Shown: positions 37,026-46,654, counted from the stretch's first letter. The stretch: 64,000 bases of DNA from Paraburkholderia megapolitana (GCF_007556815.1 NZ_CP041745.1:806001-870000); one strand, 5' to 3'. Notes: a model not told the origin generated them from the letters alone. A program made the numbers and translations.

Positions 37026-37322
37026 TCACTTCATCCGCGCCAGCGTGATGGCGTGCTCGGGACACGCGGTCACGCACAGGCCGCACGAGCGGCATGCATC
37101 GGCGTTCGGCGTGTACGCGACTTTCATGCCGTGTACGCGCAACTTGAATCGGTTCATCGCGCCGAGGTTCTCGTAGTCGGCCGTGTCGATGCGGCGGATG
37201 ACGAAGACATTTTCCGGGCAAACCTCGGCACAATCGCCCTTGCCTTCGCAGCGCTTCAGGTTGACGACCGGGACGATGACGCCCGCGGGTTGCTTGCAGA
37301 CAGCAGGGGATGCGGCGCTCAT
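37026..37322 (-). CDS. Ferredoxin with one 4Fe-4S and one variant cluster motif
   Basis: This 98-residue protein has a complete C-terminal CRSCGLCVTACP motif (4Fe-4S). The N-terminal motif is CEGKGDCAEVCP, where the second cysteine of the usual CxxCxxC is lysine. A 3Fe-4S or a differently ligated cluster is therefore likely. It is the last gene of the sigma factor operon and shares ATGA with the small membrane protein. Redox partner unknown. Confidence 0.85.
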   Translation of the reverse strand: MSAASPAVCKQPAGVIVPVVNLKRCEGKGDCAEVCPENVFVIRRIDTADYENLGAMNRFKLRVHGMKVAYTPNADACRSCGLCVTACPEHAITLARMK

Positions 37323-37633
37323 GTCGGGTCTCGCGGCGTATCGTCGTGGCGCGACAGCGTGCCTTGACGGAATTTCTCGCGTTCTTCGGGCGTCATCTTC
37401 TCCCAGCGACGCCAGGCCCGCCGACCGCCCCAGCCACCGTGTCCGCGGAATCCGCCGAACAGGATACGGCTCAGCACCAGCAGCCCCAACGCATGCGGGA
37501 AGTCGATGATCCGGCCGCTCACGAACAGCGCGGGGACCACCCAGTTCCATAGCAGCATCGTCATCCATCCCAGCACCGCGATGCCGACCAGCACCAGTAG
37601 TGCCTTGGCAAAACATCTCATTCTGAATTTCAT
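37319..37633 (-). CDS. Small membrane protein in the ECF sigma operon
   Basis: This 104-residue protein has one or two N-terminal membrane segments (about residues 9-32 and 44-60), then a Gly/Arg-rich stretch (GGFRGHGGWGGRRAWRRW) and a charged tail with MTPEEREKF. It lies 12 bases after the sigma factor gene and overlaps the ferredoxin gene by 4. The position is where an anti-sigma factor usually sits, but no zinc-binding HxxxCxxC motif is present. Function unknown. Confidence 0.75.
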   Translation of the reverse strand: MKFRMRCFAKALLVLVGIAVLGWMTMLLWNWVVPALFVSGRIIDFPHALGLLVLSRILFGGFRGHGGWGGRRAWRRWEKMTPEEREKFRQGTLSRHDDTPRDPT

Positions 37634-37645
37634 CGACCTGCTCCT

Positions 37646-38233
37646 TCAAATATCCAGTTCGTCATACACGGACTGCAAACGCGCACGCAGATGCAATACC
37701 GCGTAGCGCTTGCGAGCCAGTAACGTATTCACGCCGACACCGCTTGCGGCTGCCAGCTCCTTGAAACTGTTTCCATCGAGTTCGTGCGCAACGAAGACTT
37801 CGCGTTGTTCGGGCGGCAGTTCGTCGAGCGCGTTCTGCAGCGCTTTCAGCAGCACCGAGCGTGCATAGACGGCTTCGGGGCCGGCCTCCTGGGACGGCAA
37901 CGCGAGATCGAGGCGATATTCGCTGTCGTCGTCATCGCTGCCGGAACTCCCCGCCATATCGGCAATCGGTAGCTCCTTCTTCTTGCGAAAGCGATCGATG
38001 ATGCGATTGCGCGCAACGTGAAACAGCCACGCGCTGGCCTGCTCGATCGGCGCGGGCAGCCGGTACGCTTCGACGAATTCGTAGAAAACGTCTTGCAGGA
38101 TGTCTTCGGCGTCGCCCGGATCGCGCACGCGCTGGCGGATGAAATTGCCGAGCCGAGCCCGCTCGCGCACCACGGTGGCGGTGATCTCGCTATCTCGTTC
38201 GACCATCGGGTCCGGGGTGCGCGGCGGTTCCAT
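37646..38233 (-). CDS. ECF-type RNA polymerase sigma-70 factor
   Basis: This 195-residue sigma factor has region 2 (RVRDPGDAEDILQDVFYEF, then SAWLFHVARNRIIDRFRKKK) and region 4 (LPPEQREVFVAHELDGNSF, then SGVGVNTLLARKRYAVLHL). A 40-residue acidic linker includes DDDDSEYRLD. ATG 38233 is preferred, with ATG 38206 as alternative; neither has a strong ribosome-binding site. It starts a three-gene operon with a membrane protein and a ferredoxin, which suggests a redox or envelope cue. Confidence 0.88.
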   Translation of the reverse strand: MEPPRTPDPMVERDSEITATVVRERARLGNFIRQRVRDPGDAEDILQDVFYEFVEAYRLPAPIEQASAWLFHVARNRIIDRFRKKKELPIADMAGSSGSDDDDSEYRLDLALPSQEAGPEAVYARSVLLKALQNALDELPPEQREVFVAHELDGNSFKELAAASGVGVNTLLARKRYAVLHLRARLQSVYDELDI

Positions 38234-38294
38234 GGGGCTGAAGACGTTTCGCGAGCGGGAATATTGTGGTCGGCGGGGAAAATTTTTTACGGAT

Positions 38295-39419
38295 TCACGG
38301 TAACGCCGCAGCCAGCGCGTCAAACTCCGCCGCCCACGCGGTCCGCCACTGCGCGCGTTGCGATTCATCCACCCACGCGCCATCGATACCGTTGAACATA
38401 AATCGCCGCAGATCCGCGATACCGAAGCCGAAATGATCGAACATCAGTTGCCAGGCACCGGCCGGGTCGACTTTGTGCAAGGTCGGGTCGTCGGTGTTCG
38501 GATGGATTTTCAGGCCGAGGGCGGCCATGCGGCGCAGCGGATGCAGCTCGGCCCATTGTTCGGGCGGCAGTGTGCGAAGGTAATAGGAGTTGGTCGGCAC
38601 CACGGTGAACACGATGCCGCGTTCGGCGCAGCGCGCGGCGAGCGCCGGATCGTCGACGATCGTGTAGCCGTGATCGATGCGCTCGCACTGGAGCAGGTCG
38701 ACCGCGGTTTCCACATTGCGTGCAGGCATGCCGAATTCGCCCGCGTGTGCGGTGGTCCTGAATCCCGCCGCACGCGCGTCGCGATACGCTTCCCAGAACA
38801 GTTCCGGCGGACGATCGTTCTCGCGGTAATCGATGCCGAGTCCCGCGACTTCGTCAGCCCGATGCGCTTTCATCCACGCGACAACCTGGACGGCTTCATC
38901 GGGGTCCGCTTCGCGATCGATACTCGGAATGAGTCGTGCGCTGATGCGAAAATCGCGCGCGGCGTCGCGGATGGCCGCGACGATCGCGGCCTGCGCGTCG
39001 GCATAGGCGATCTTCGAGACGCGCACCGTGCCGGTCGGATTCCAGAAGAACTCGCTATGCCGTACGTTCTGCCCGGCCGCGTCCTGCAGATATTCGTAGG
39101 CGATCCGGTGCAGGTCGTCGGCACGCGTAAGCAGGTATTCGTCGAGGGCGCGCAACACACGCAATACGCCGACCGGTTTTTCGCCGCGCGTATAGAACGC
39201 GTCAATTTCGCTGCGCGCGATCGGCGCGCCGGTCCGTTCGGCCAGCGCGATGAAGGTGTCGTGTCGCACGGCGCCGAGCAGATGGCAGTGCAGTTCGGCC
39301 TTCGGCAGCGCGCGAAAGAAGTGTCGGTGTGCGGGCGTGATGGCGACGCCACTACGCGATGCGGGCACGTTACCCAGGGTCTCGTTCATGTCGATATGGT
39401 GCTCGGTAGTGCGGGTCAT
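38295..39419 (-). CDS. Adenosine deaminase-family protein
   Basis: This 374-residue amidohydrolase-superfamily deaminase has the metal ligands in HCHLLGA (usually HxHLDG; D is replaced by L), the HAGE block, DHGYTI and a final NTDDPTLH. The start is ATG 39419, with 39389 possible. It likely deaminates adenosine or adenine, because it is followed upstream, 32 bases away, by an AzgA-type purine permease on the same strand. The altered metal loop makes the exact substrate uncertain. Confidence 0.85.
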   Translation of the reverse strand: MTRTTEHHIDMNETLGNVPASRSGVAITPAHRHFFRALPKAELHCHLLGAVRHDTFIALAERTGAPIARSEIDAFYTRGEKPVGVLRVLRALDEYLLTRADDLHRIAYEYLQDAAGQNVRHSEFFWNPTGTVRVSKIAYADAQAAIVAAIRDAARDFRISARLIPSIDREADPDEAVQVVAWMKAHRADEVAGLGIDYRENDRPPELFWEAYRDARAAGFRTTAHAGEFGMPARNVETAVDLLQCERIDHGYTIVDDPALAARCAERGIVFTVVPTNSYYLRTLPPEQWAELHPLRRMAALGLKIHPNTDDPTLHKVDPAGAWQLMFDHFGFGIADLRRFMFNGIDGAWVDESQRAQWRTAWAAEFDALAAALP

Positions 39420-39451
39420 GCCAAAGGGGGAAACAGTTACGGCACGTTGAG

Positions 39452-40822
39452 TCAATGCGGTTTGACGACGGTCCAGAAGTAATAGCCGAGCGGCACGGCG
39501 AGTACGACGAGCCCCCACGATACCTCGCGAAAGCGTCCGGCCAGCAGCTTTACGAGTACGTAGCAGAGCAACCCGCCGGCGATGCCGGTGCCGAAGCTGT
39601 TCGACATCAGCGTGAGCAGCACCATCGAAAGCACGGGCAGCGCATCGGTGAAATCGTCGAAATGCGTGTGGCGGATCGTGCCGAACATCGACAGGCCGAT
39701 CAGGATCAACGCGGGCGCGGTCGCTTCCTTGGGAATGGCGAGTGCGACGGGGACGAATAGCAGCATCAGTGCGAACATCGCGGCCGCCGCCAGCGACGAT
39801 AACCCGCTGCGCCCGCCGGCCTCGACGCCCGCCGCCGATTCCACCAGCGCAGTCAACGCCGGAATGCCGAGCACCGGGCCGAGCGTTGCGGCAATCGAAT
39901 CGACGAGAAACGGCCGGTTGATGTTGGGCAGGTTCGCGTGTTCATCGAGCAGTTGCGCCTTGGCGCCGACCGCGAGTGTGGTGCCGAGCGTGGAAAAGAA
40001 CTCCGACGCGAAGAATACGAACAGATACGGAATCGCGGACACGGTGAGCGCACTCGCGATGTCGAGTTTGAACGCGACCGGCGCGATGCTATGCGGCCAC
40101 GCCATCGGCGACGCGGGCAGATGCGTGACGCCGAGTGGGATGCCCGCAGCAGCCGCGATCAGGATGGCCCACAGGATCGCACCGGGCACGCGGCGCCCTT
40201 GCAGCACGACTGCGGCGGCGAGGCCCACTAGCGCGACGAGCGTGCCGGGCCGCGTGAAGTCACCTAGCGCGAGCGCGTTGGTCTTCGCGTTGGCGATCAC
40301 CATGCCCGCGTTGCGAAAGCCGAGCAACGCGATGAAGAGACCGATCGATGCGCCGAGCCCAAGCTTGATCTGCGCGGGGATCAGCCGGACCACCAGGCTG
40401 CGTGCGCCGGCCAATGTCAGGACGAGAAACAGCACACCCGAAATGAACGCAATACCGAGGCCGGTCTGCCATGCGACGTGTTCGGTAGCGGCGAGCGTTA
40501 CACCCAGTACGACTGATCCACCGATCCCCGGCCCCACGATAAACGGCAGGTTCGTGTAGAGCCCCATCAGCACCGTGCCCAGCACGAACACGATGATCGT
40601 CGCCGTCGTCGTCGCACCGCGTTCCATGCCGCCCGTTGCCAGCAGCGAAGGGATCACGACGAGCAGGTACGCGGCCGCGAGAAACGATGTGATGCCAGCG
40701 AGCACTTCGGTGCGTGCGGTCGTGTTGCGCGCGGCAAGTGCGAAGCGCCGCTCGAGCCATGAGCTACCGCTCCGGTGAAACATCGCGCCGGACGATGACA
40801 TCGACGAGTCCTTGTTCAGCAT
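39452..40822 (-). CDS. NCS2/AzgA-family adenine-guanine-type permease
   Basis: This 456-residue membrane protein has the AzgA/PbuG pattern: LAARNTTARTEVLAGITSF, then VLMGLYTNLPFIVGPGIGG, and FASEFFSTLGTTLAVG in the middle. It imports purine bases with protons. It is in an operon with the adenosine deaminase gene, and the LysR gene is divergent. About a dozen helices are visible. Confidence 0.88.
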   Translation of the reverse strand: MLNKDSSMSSSGAMFHRSGSSWLERRFALAARNTTARTEVLAGITSFLAAAYLLVVIPSLLATGGMERGATTTATIIVFVLGTVLMGLYTNLPFIVGPGIGGSVVLGVTLAATEHVAWQTGLGIAFISGVLFLVLTLAGARSLVVRLIPAQIKLGLGASIGLFIALLGFRNAGMVIANAKTNALALGDFTRPGTLVALVGLAAAVVLQGRRVPGAILWAILIAAAAGIPLGVTHLPASPMAWPHSIAPVAFKLDIASALTVSAIPYLFVFFASEFFSTLGTTLAVGAKAQLLDEHANLPNINRPFLVDSIAATLGPVLGIPALTALVESAAGVEAGGRSGLSSLAAAAMFALMLLFVPVALAIPKEATAPALILIGLSMFGTIRHTHFDDFTDALPVLSMVLLTLMSNSFGTGIAGGLLCYVLVKLLAGRFREVSWGLVVLAVPLGYYFWTVVKPH

Positions 40823-40895
40823 TTAATTTGTCCTGTATCCCGTACTTTGACGCGTTCTATACTCCAACGCATTCTGTCCCGACTGCGCAGGCCTC

Positions 40896-41804
40896 ATGTC
40901 CGACCGTTCGTCTCTGTTGCCGGCCCTGACGCTGCGGCAAGTCCAGTACTTCGTCGTGCTTGCGCATGCCCGCAGTTTTACCGAGGCCGCGCAGTCGCTT
41001 TCGCTGACGCAACCCGCGCTGACTGCCGCGATCCGGCAGATCGAATTCCTGCTCGGCGGCCCGCTGTTCGCGCGGTCCGCACACCGTTTGACACTGACCG
41101 CTGCTGGTGCCAGCGTGCTGCCGCTGGCCGAGCGCCTGCTCAACCAGGCGCGCGGCACTTTCGACGATATGACGCGCACCTTCGCTGACCGCGTGCAAAC
41201 GGTGCGCATCGGGCTGATCCCTTCAGTGGCCGGTCGCCTGCTACCGGCGCTGACCGCATTCGGCACGCGTGCGCGAACCCTGCGCTTCACGCTGACCGAC
41301 CTGCCGAATACCGCGCTGATCGATGCGGTGCGCGAGGGCGTCGTCGATCTCGGCATCGGTGTGCATGAGCCGGGTGCCGACGACCCGGTGCTGCGGTACG
41401 ACGATCTGTTCGAAGACCAGATCGTCGTGGTCGTACGGCGCGACGATCCACTTGCGAAGCACAAGGCCATCGCGTGGGCGAAACTCGTCGGGCGCGATCT
41501 CGCGGTGTTTGTGCGCGGCAGTGTCAGCGAAGCGCTCCAGCGCACCGGCGGTGCGGAAAACCTGCGGCTCACCGTGAGCTACCGGATGGAATACACCGAG
41601 CCGCTCTACGCGCTGGTGCGCAACGGTCTCGCGATCGCGGTACTGCCGAGCCTCTACACGACGCATCTGCACGACCCCGAACTGGTGGCGGTGCGACTCA
41701 ACCGGCCACATGTCGCGCGCGCGATTGCGCTGATTTCTCTGGCGGGCGAGGATCGCGGCCCGCATGTGCGCGGCTGCCGTGAGTGGATCGCCGCGCATAT
41801 CTGA
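40896..41804 (+). CDS. LysR-family regulator of purine salvage genes
   Basis: This 302-residue protein has the winged helix (LTLRQVQYFVVLAHARSF, then PALTAAIRQIEFLLGGPLF) and a LysR effector domain. It is divergent from the permease-deaminase operon (73 bases) and convergent with the nucleoside hydrolase gene, so all three operons around it are purine-related. The effector is probably a purine base or nucleoside (inference). Confidence 0.9.
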   Translation: MSDRSSLLPALTLRQVQYFVVLAHARSFTEAAQSLSLTQPALTAAIRQIEFLLGGPLFARSAHRLTLTAAGASVLPLAERLLNQARGTFDDMTRTFADRVQTVRIGLIPSVAGRLLPALTAFGTRARTLRFTLTDLPNTALIDAVREGVVDLGIGVHEPGADDPVLRYDDLFEDQIVVVVRRDDPLAKHKAIAWAKLVGRDLAVFVRGSVSEALQRTGGAENLRLTVSYRMEYTEPLYALVRNGLAIAVLPSLYTTHLHDPELVAVRLNRPHVARAIALISLAGEDRGPHVRGCREWIAAHI

Positions 41805-41811
41805 AACGCGC

Positions 41812-42867
41812 TTAGGGCAGGTTGGCGATGTTGGCGCGCAGCGCCGCATAGAAGCCGTCCGCATCGACTTCGTTGATCCACAGCGCGTTCGGCGCGCGGC
41901 CGCTGTGCCCAGTCCAGTCGACGACGGTTTCGCCAAGCGTCCATTCGCCGGTCGTCTCGATCTCCACGTTGACCTGCCTGCCCTTGAAGAGCGTCGGATC
42001 GATCAGATAGCCGGTGGCGGTCGGGTCGTACATCGGCGCTTCTTCGACGCCGTGGCGTCCCTTCTGATACGCCACCTCCGCGGTCATGATGTCCGCTACG
42101 ACAGTGCCGCAACGCGTGCCGAGCGTGCGGAACGGGGCAATCCGCGCGGGCGTGATCGGCGCCTTGACCGCGACATCGCGCGGCAACACGACAATCGGCA
42201 CGCCGCTCGAAAAGACGATTTGCGCCGCCTGCGGATCGACATAGACGTTGAATTCCGCGGCCGGCGTGATGTTGCCGCGCTCGAAGAAAGCGCCGCCCAT
42301 CAGCACGATTTCGCTTAGATGGTCGCGAATATCCGGTGCTTCGGTGAGCGCGGTGGCGAGGTTGGTCAGCGGACCGAGCGAGCAGATCGTGACGCTATGC
42401 GGCGCGGCCGCGCGCAAGGTTTCGATCAGATAGTTCACCGCATGTCCGGGCGCGAGCGGCGCCAGTGGCTCATGCAGCGTGACGCCTTCGAGGCCAGTCT
42501 TGCCGTGCACGTTGGCGGCGGTGACGAGCTCGCGCACCAACGGCCGCGGACAACCCGCGTACACGGGCAGTGTCGTCGTGCGGCCGGCCCAGTCGCGGAT
42601 GATGCGCGCATTGCGTTCGGTCAGATCGAGCGGCACGTTGCCGGCAACGGCCGTGAGCGCGCGCACATCGAGCCGGTCGCTTGCGCCGAGCGCGAAGAGA
42701 ATCGCAATCGCGTCGTCCTGACCAGGATCGGTGTCGATGATGACCGGGCGGCGTGGAGTCGGGTTCATGGTGGAGGCCCATGCAGTAGTGGGGAGCAGGG
42801 CGCCGGCGGCAAGCGCAAGCGAGCCTTTGAGAAACGCACGGCGCGGGAAGTCGTCAGTATCGCTCAT
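41812..42867 (-). CDS. Tat-exported nucleoside hydrolase
   Basis: This 351-residue protein has a Tat signal (PRRAFLKGSLALAAGALL) followed by the nucleoside hydrolase calcium site IIDTDPGQDD at residues 43-52. ICSLGPLTNLATAL and PRDVAVKAPIT are further family blocks. It splits nucleosides into base and ribose in the periplasm. Starting two bases after the porin stop, it is co-transcribed with that porin. The base would then enter through the AzgA permease (inference). Confidence 0.92.
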   Translation of the reverse strand: MSDTDDFPRRAFLKGSLALAAGALLPTTAWASTMNPTPRRPVIIDTDPGQDDAIAILFALGASDRLDVRALTAVAGNVPLDLTERNARIIRDWAGRTTTLPVYAGCPRPLVRELVTAANVHGKTGLEGVTLHEPLAPLAPGHAVNYLIETLRAAAPHSVTICSLGPLTNLATALTEAPDIRDHLSEIVLMGGAFFERGNITPAAEFNVYVDPQAAQIVFSSGVPIVVLPRDVAVKAPITPARIAPFRTLGTRCGTVVADIMTAEVAYQKGRHGVEEAPMYDPTATGYLIDPTLFKGRQVNVEIETTGEWTLGETVVDWTGHSGRAPNALWINEVDADGFYAALRANIANLP

Positions 42868-42869
42868 AG

Positions 42870-43991
42870 TCAGAACAGGTGGCGGATGCCGACCGTCGCG
42901 ATGACCTGGCGCGTACTGGTCGAGCGGGCATAGGCGAAGATCTGCGCGTATTTCGCGTCGCCGGCGGCGAGCTGTCCGATCACCGTCAACGCGACATCGG
43001 TGCGCTTCGACAGGAAGTAGTCTGCCTGCAGATTGACCTGATGCCACTTCGGATGCGTGTCGATCACGTCGTACTTGCCGGCCGTATAGCCATATGCAGC
43101 GCCGAGAAAGAGCGCCGGCGTCAGCGTGTAGACGACGTTCAGGCCGTAGTTCTGCAGATGCAGGTGCGAGTTGTCGAGGTAGTCGTAATGGACATCGGTA
43201 AACAGCGCCGCGAACTGCGCGCGGCCGATCGTGTAGAAGCCGCCGGTGCCGAGAATGCGCTGTTTGCTCGCGAATACCGACGGGTTCGTCGCGCTCTTGT
43301 CGAAGATCAGCAGCGACGATGCGTAGTCGTTGGCGATTGCGCCGTCCTGATTCGTGCTGCTGTACGGATGGTTGTACTGCGCGTAGACAGCGCTCCAGCG
43401 CAGCGGACCGTTCTCGTAGCCGACGCCGAAGCTGTACGCGTTGTTGTTGCTGAAGCCCACCGTATTGCTGAAGCCGTATTGCGCCGTCGCCTTCAGGCCG
43501 CGATAGGCGGCGCTCACGTACTTCACCGAGTTCTGCACGCGGATGTCGTTATAGCCGTTGTCGTTGTCGCCGATGTTCACACCGTTGCTGGCGATGATCA
43601 CCGGTCCGATGTAGTCGTGGATCGTGTCGTACTGACGACCGAAAGTCAGCGTGCCGTAGTGTTTGTCCGACAGCCCGACGAATGCCTGGCGGCCGAATTC
43701 GCGGCCGTTCTGCGAGGCCGTGCCGCTCATGACGTTGAAGCCGTTTTCGAGCTGGAAGATCGCGCTCAGTCCGCCGCCGAGGTCTTCTTTGCCTTTTAAC
43801 CCCCAGCGCGGGTTCTGGTTGGTGCCGCTCAGCGCCTGCCAGGCGTTCTTGCCACCCTGGTTGGACGCGAAGCCCACGCCCGCGGAGATCAGGCCATAGA
43901 GCGTCACGCTGCTTTGCGCGCAGGCCGGCGCAGCAGCGGTGGCGGCGAGCGTGCTGAACATCGCCAGCGGAGTGAGCTTGCGGAGTTTCAT
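42870..43991 (-). CDS. Gram-negative porin (OmpC family), nucleoside-linked
   Basis: This 373-residue porin has a signal ending CAQ and the N-terminus SSVTLYGLISAGVGFAS; it ends in GIRHLF. It is about as long as the porin at 23.5 kb and related to it. It is the first gene of an operon with the exported nucleoside hydrolase, so it probably admits nucleosides to the periplasm (inference). Confidence 0.93.
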   Translation of the reverse strand: MKLRKLTPLAMFSTLAATAAAPACAQSSVTLYGLISAGVGFASNQGGKNAWQALSGTNQNPRWGLKGKEDLGGGLSAIFQLENGFNVMSGTASQNGREFGRQAFVGLSDKHYGTLTFGRQYDTIHDYIGPVIIASNGVNIGDNDNGYNDIRVQNSVKYVSAAYRGLKATAQYGFSNTVGFSNNNAYSFGVGYENGPLRWSAVYAQYNHPYSSTNQDGAIANDYASSLLIFDKSATNPSVFASKQRILGTGGFYTIGRAQFAALFTDVHYDYLDNSHLHLQNYGLNVVYTLTPALFLGAAYGYTAGKYDVIDTHPKWHQVNLQADYFLSKRTDVALTVIGQLAAGDAKYAQIFAYARSTSTRQVIATVGIRHLF

Positions 43992-44228
43992 CGTGACCCG
44001 GGCAGTGGAAGTGAAGTAACGCGCTGTGAACCGGACTATACGAAGCTCGTGCGTATAAAAATAATTTTGTTTTCTTATGAATCGATAGATTGAATCTATT
44101 CTCGCTGCAACTCAGGGTGCCGTTGAAGCCTGTGCACCGCGTCGTACGGCCGCTTTCCCTTCGAAAACCCGCCGAACCTATAAAATACGGTTTCGCCGCG
44201 ATTCCCGCGGTGGCCGCCCCCAATACAC

Positions 44229-45848
44229 ATGCTACGTTTAAGCGAAGTCAAACTCCCTCTGGACCATGCCGAAGCCGATCTCGAAGCCGCGGTTCGCGCG
44301 CGCCTCGCGGAGCTCGGCGTGGCGGCAGACGGCCTCGTCCGCTACACGGTGTTTCGCCGTGCGCACGATGCGCGCAAGCGCTCCGATATCCGGCTGACCT
44401 ATATCGTCGACGCCGAAGTCAAGGACGAAGCGGCTGCGCTCAAGCGGATCGCTGGCAAACCGCATTGCGCGGTAACGCCCGACATGACGTACCGCTTCGT
44501 CGCGCAGGCTCCCGAACACACGGATCGCCTGCGCCCGGTGGTGATCGGTATGGGACCGTGCGGTCTGTTCGCGGGGCTGATCCTCGCGCAGATGGGGTTT
44601 CGTCCCATCATCTTCGAACGCGGCAAGGCCGTGCGCGAGCGCACCAAGGACACCTTCGGCCTGTGGCGCAAGGGCGTACTCAATCCTGAATCGAACGTGC
44701 AGTTCGGCGAAGGCGGCGCTGGAACGTTTTCCGACGGCAAGCTGTACAGCCAGATCAAGGATCCGAATCACTATGGCCGCAAGGTGCTCGAAGAATTCGT
44801 CAAGGCAGGCGCGCCGGAAGACATCCTGTATCTGAGCCGGCCGCACATCGGCACGTTCCGCCTTGTCAGCATGGTGGAAAAGATGCGCGCCACGATCCAC
44901 GAACTGGGCGGCGAAGTGCGCTTCGAAACCCGGGTCGACGACATCGAAATCGATCAGGGCAAGGTGCGCTCGCTCAAGCTCTCGAACGGCGACACGCTGC
45001 GCTGCGACCACGTCGTGCTGGCCGTGGGCCACAGCGCGCGCGACACCTTCCAGATGCTGCACGATCGTGGCGTGTATATCGAAGCCAAGCCGTTTTCGCT
45101 CGGGTTTCGCATCGAACATCCGCAGGGTGTGATCGATCGCAGCCGTTTCGGTACGTTTGCGGGCCACAAGCTGCTCGGCGCGGCCGATTACAAAGTGGTC
45201 CATCACTGCAGTAACGGACGTTCCGCCTACAGCTTTTGTATGTGCCCAGGCGGCACGGTGGTCGCGGCGACGTCCGAACCGGGCCGCGTGGTCACCAATG
45301 GCATGAGCCAGTATTCCCGGGCCGAGCGCAACGCGAATGCGGGCATCGTCGTCGGCATCACGCCAGAAGATTATCCGGGCGGCCCGATGGCAGGCATCGC
45401 GTTCCAGCGCAAATGGGAAGAGCGCGCATTCGAACTAGGCGGCAGCAACTATCACGCACCCGGTCAACTGGTCGGCGACTTTATCGCGGGCCGACCGTCG
45501 ACGTCGCTGGGCTCCGTCGTGCCGTCGTACAAGCCGGGTGTTCATCCCACCGATCTCAGCACGGCGCTGCCCGACTACGTGATCGAAGCGATCCGCGAAG
45601 CATTGCCGCAGATCGATAGAAAGATTGCCGGCTTTGCGATGCACGACGCCGTACTCACCGGCGTCGAGACGCGCACTTCGTCGCCGATCCGGGTGCGCCG
45701 CAAGGATGATTGCCAGAGCATGAACGTCGAAGGTCTGTATCCGGCCGGCGAAGGCGCGGGGTATGCGGGTGGGATCTATTCGGCGGCCATCGACGGCATC
45801 GAGGTAGCGCAGGCGCTCGCGCTCAATCTGACGGCGGCGCGAGCCTAA
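44229..45848 (+). CDS. FAD-dependent oxidoreductase (COG2509 family)
   Basis: This 539-residue protein has an N-terminal ferredoxin-like domain (about 1-90), the FAD-binding GMGPCGLFAGLILAQMG near 105 and the block GEGGAGTFSDGKLYSQ. PAGEGAGYAGGIYSAA lies near the C-terminus. These match the uncharacterised COG2509 FAD-dependent dehydrogenases, common in bacteria and lacking an assigned reaction. It begins with MLRLSEVKL, and no partner gene is nearby. Confidence 0.88.
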   Translation: MLRLSEVKLPLDHAEADLEAAVRARLAELGVAADGLVRYTVFRRAHDARKRSDIRLTYIVDAEVKDEAAALKRIAGKPHCAVTPDMTYRFVAQAPEHTDRLRPVVIGMGPCGLFAGLILAQMGFRPIIFERGKAVRERTKDTFGLWRKGVLNPESNVQFGEGGAGTFSDGKLYSQIKDPNHYGRKVLEEFVKAGAPEDILYLSRPHIGTFRLVSMVEKMRATIHELGGEVRFETRVDDIEIDQGKVRSLKLSNGDTLRCDHVVLAVGHSARDTFQMLHDRGVYIEAKPFSLGFRIEHPQGVIDRSRFGTFAGHKLLGAADYKVVHHCSNGRSAYSFCMCPGGTVVAATSEPGRVVTNGMSQYSRAERNANAGIVVGITPEDYPGGPMAGIAFQRKWEERAFELGGSNYHAPGQLVGDFIAGRPSTSLGSVVPSYKPGVHPTDLSTALPDYVIEAIREALPQIDRKIAGFAMHDAVLTGVETRTSSPIRVRRKDDCQSMNVEGLYPAGEGAGYAGGIYSAAIDGIEVAQALALNLTAARA

Positions 45849-45946
45849 CGGGTGCTTGGCAGAAACTGAAGGTTGGTTGTCTTTCTTGCCATCGGCGGAG
45901 ATGCTCCAATGGGTTCTTTGGACCGCCAACCTCAAGGATGAACGCG

Positions 45947-46654
45947 ATGTCGCAAACCAGCCCCGTCCGCACCGCCGGCTTTCTGCTGTTTCCCAACGTG
46001 ACGCAGCTCGACCTGACCGGGCCGCAAGAGGTGTTGACGCGCATGCCGGGCTGGAAAGCCGAACTCGTTGCGGCGTCGCGTGCGCTGGTGCGCAGCGACA
46101 GCGGCCTCGTGATCCAGCCCGACGTCACCTTCGCCGAAGCGGCGCATTACGACCTGCTGGTGGTGCCCGGCGGTCCGGGCGTGAACGTGGCGATGCTTGA
46201 TCGCGAAACCGTTGAGTTCGTCCGCGACAAGGCCCGGCGCGCCGAGTACGTGTTCGGCATCTGCACCGGTTCGTTGTTGCTCGGTGCGGCCGGATTTTTG
46301 CGCGGACGGCGTGCGGGCACCCACTGGCAGTCACGGGAACAGCTCGCGAAGTTCGGCGCGACAGTGAGCACGGAGCGACTCACGGTCGACGGCAAGCTGT
46401 TCACGTCGGGCGGCGTAACGGCCGGCATCGACATGGCGCTGCGCGTCGTGGCGGAGCTGGCCGGCGACGACATCGCGCAGCAGATCCAGTTGCAGATCGA
46501 GTACGATCCGGCACCGCCGTTCAACGCCGGTTCGCCCGATGTCGCGCCGCCGGAAGTCGTCGAACGCCTGCTGGCGGCGTCGGCGCAGCGGCGCGCGACG
46601 CGTTCGGCCGCAGTGGACCAGGCTGTCGCGCAGCTTGCCGCTTTCGATCGCTGA
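45947..46654 (+). CDS. DJ-1/PfpI-family protein, isonitrile hydratase-like
   Basis: This 235-residue protein has FLLFPNVTQLDLTGPQEVL at the start and the nucleophile elbow FGICTGSLLLGAAGFLRG, with the cysteine in CTG, followed by ATHW-like RRAGTHW. This is the InhA/isonitrile hydratase subgroup of the DJ-1 superfamily. ATG 45947 with AAGGA eight bases upstream is preferred over ATG 45938. Substrate unproven. Confidence 0.85.
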   Translation: MSQTSPVRTAGFLLFPNVTQLDLTGPQEVLTRMPGWKAELVAASRALVRSDSGLVIQPDVTFAEAAHYDLLVVPGGPGVNVAMLDRETVEFVRDKARRAEYVFGICTGSLLLGAAGFLRGRRAGTHWQSREQLAKFGATVSTERLTVDGKLFTSGGVTAGIDMALRVVAELAGDDIAQQIQLQIEYDPAPPFNAGSPDVAPPEVVERLLAASAQRRATRSAAVDQAVAQLAAFDR

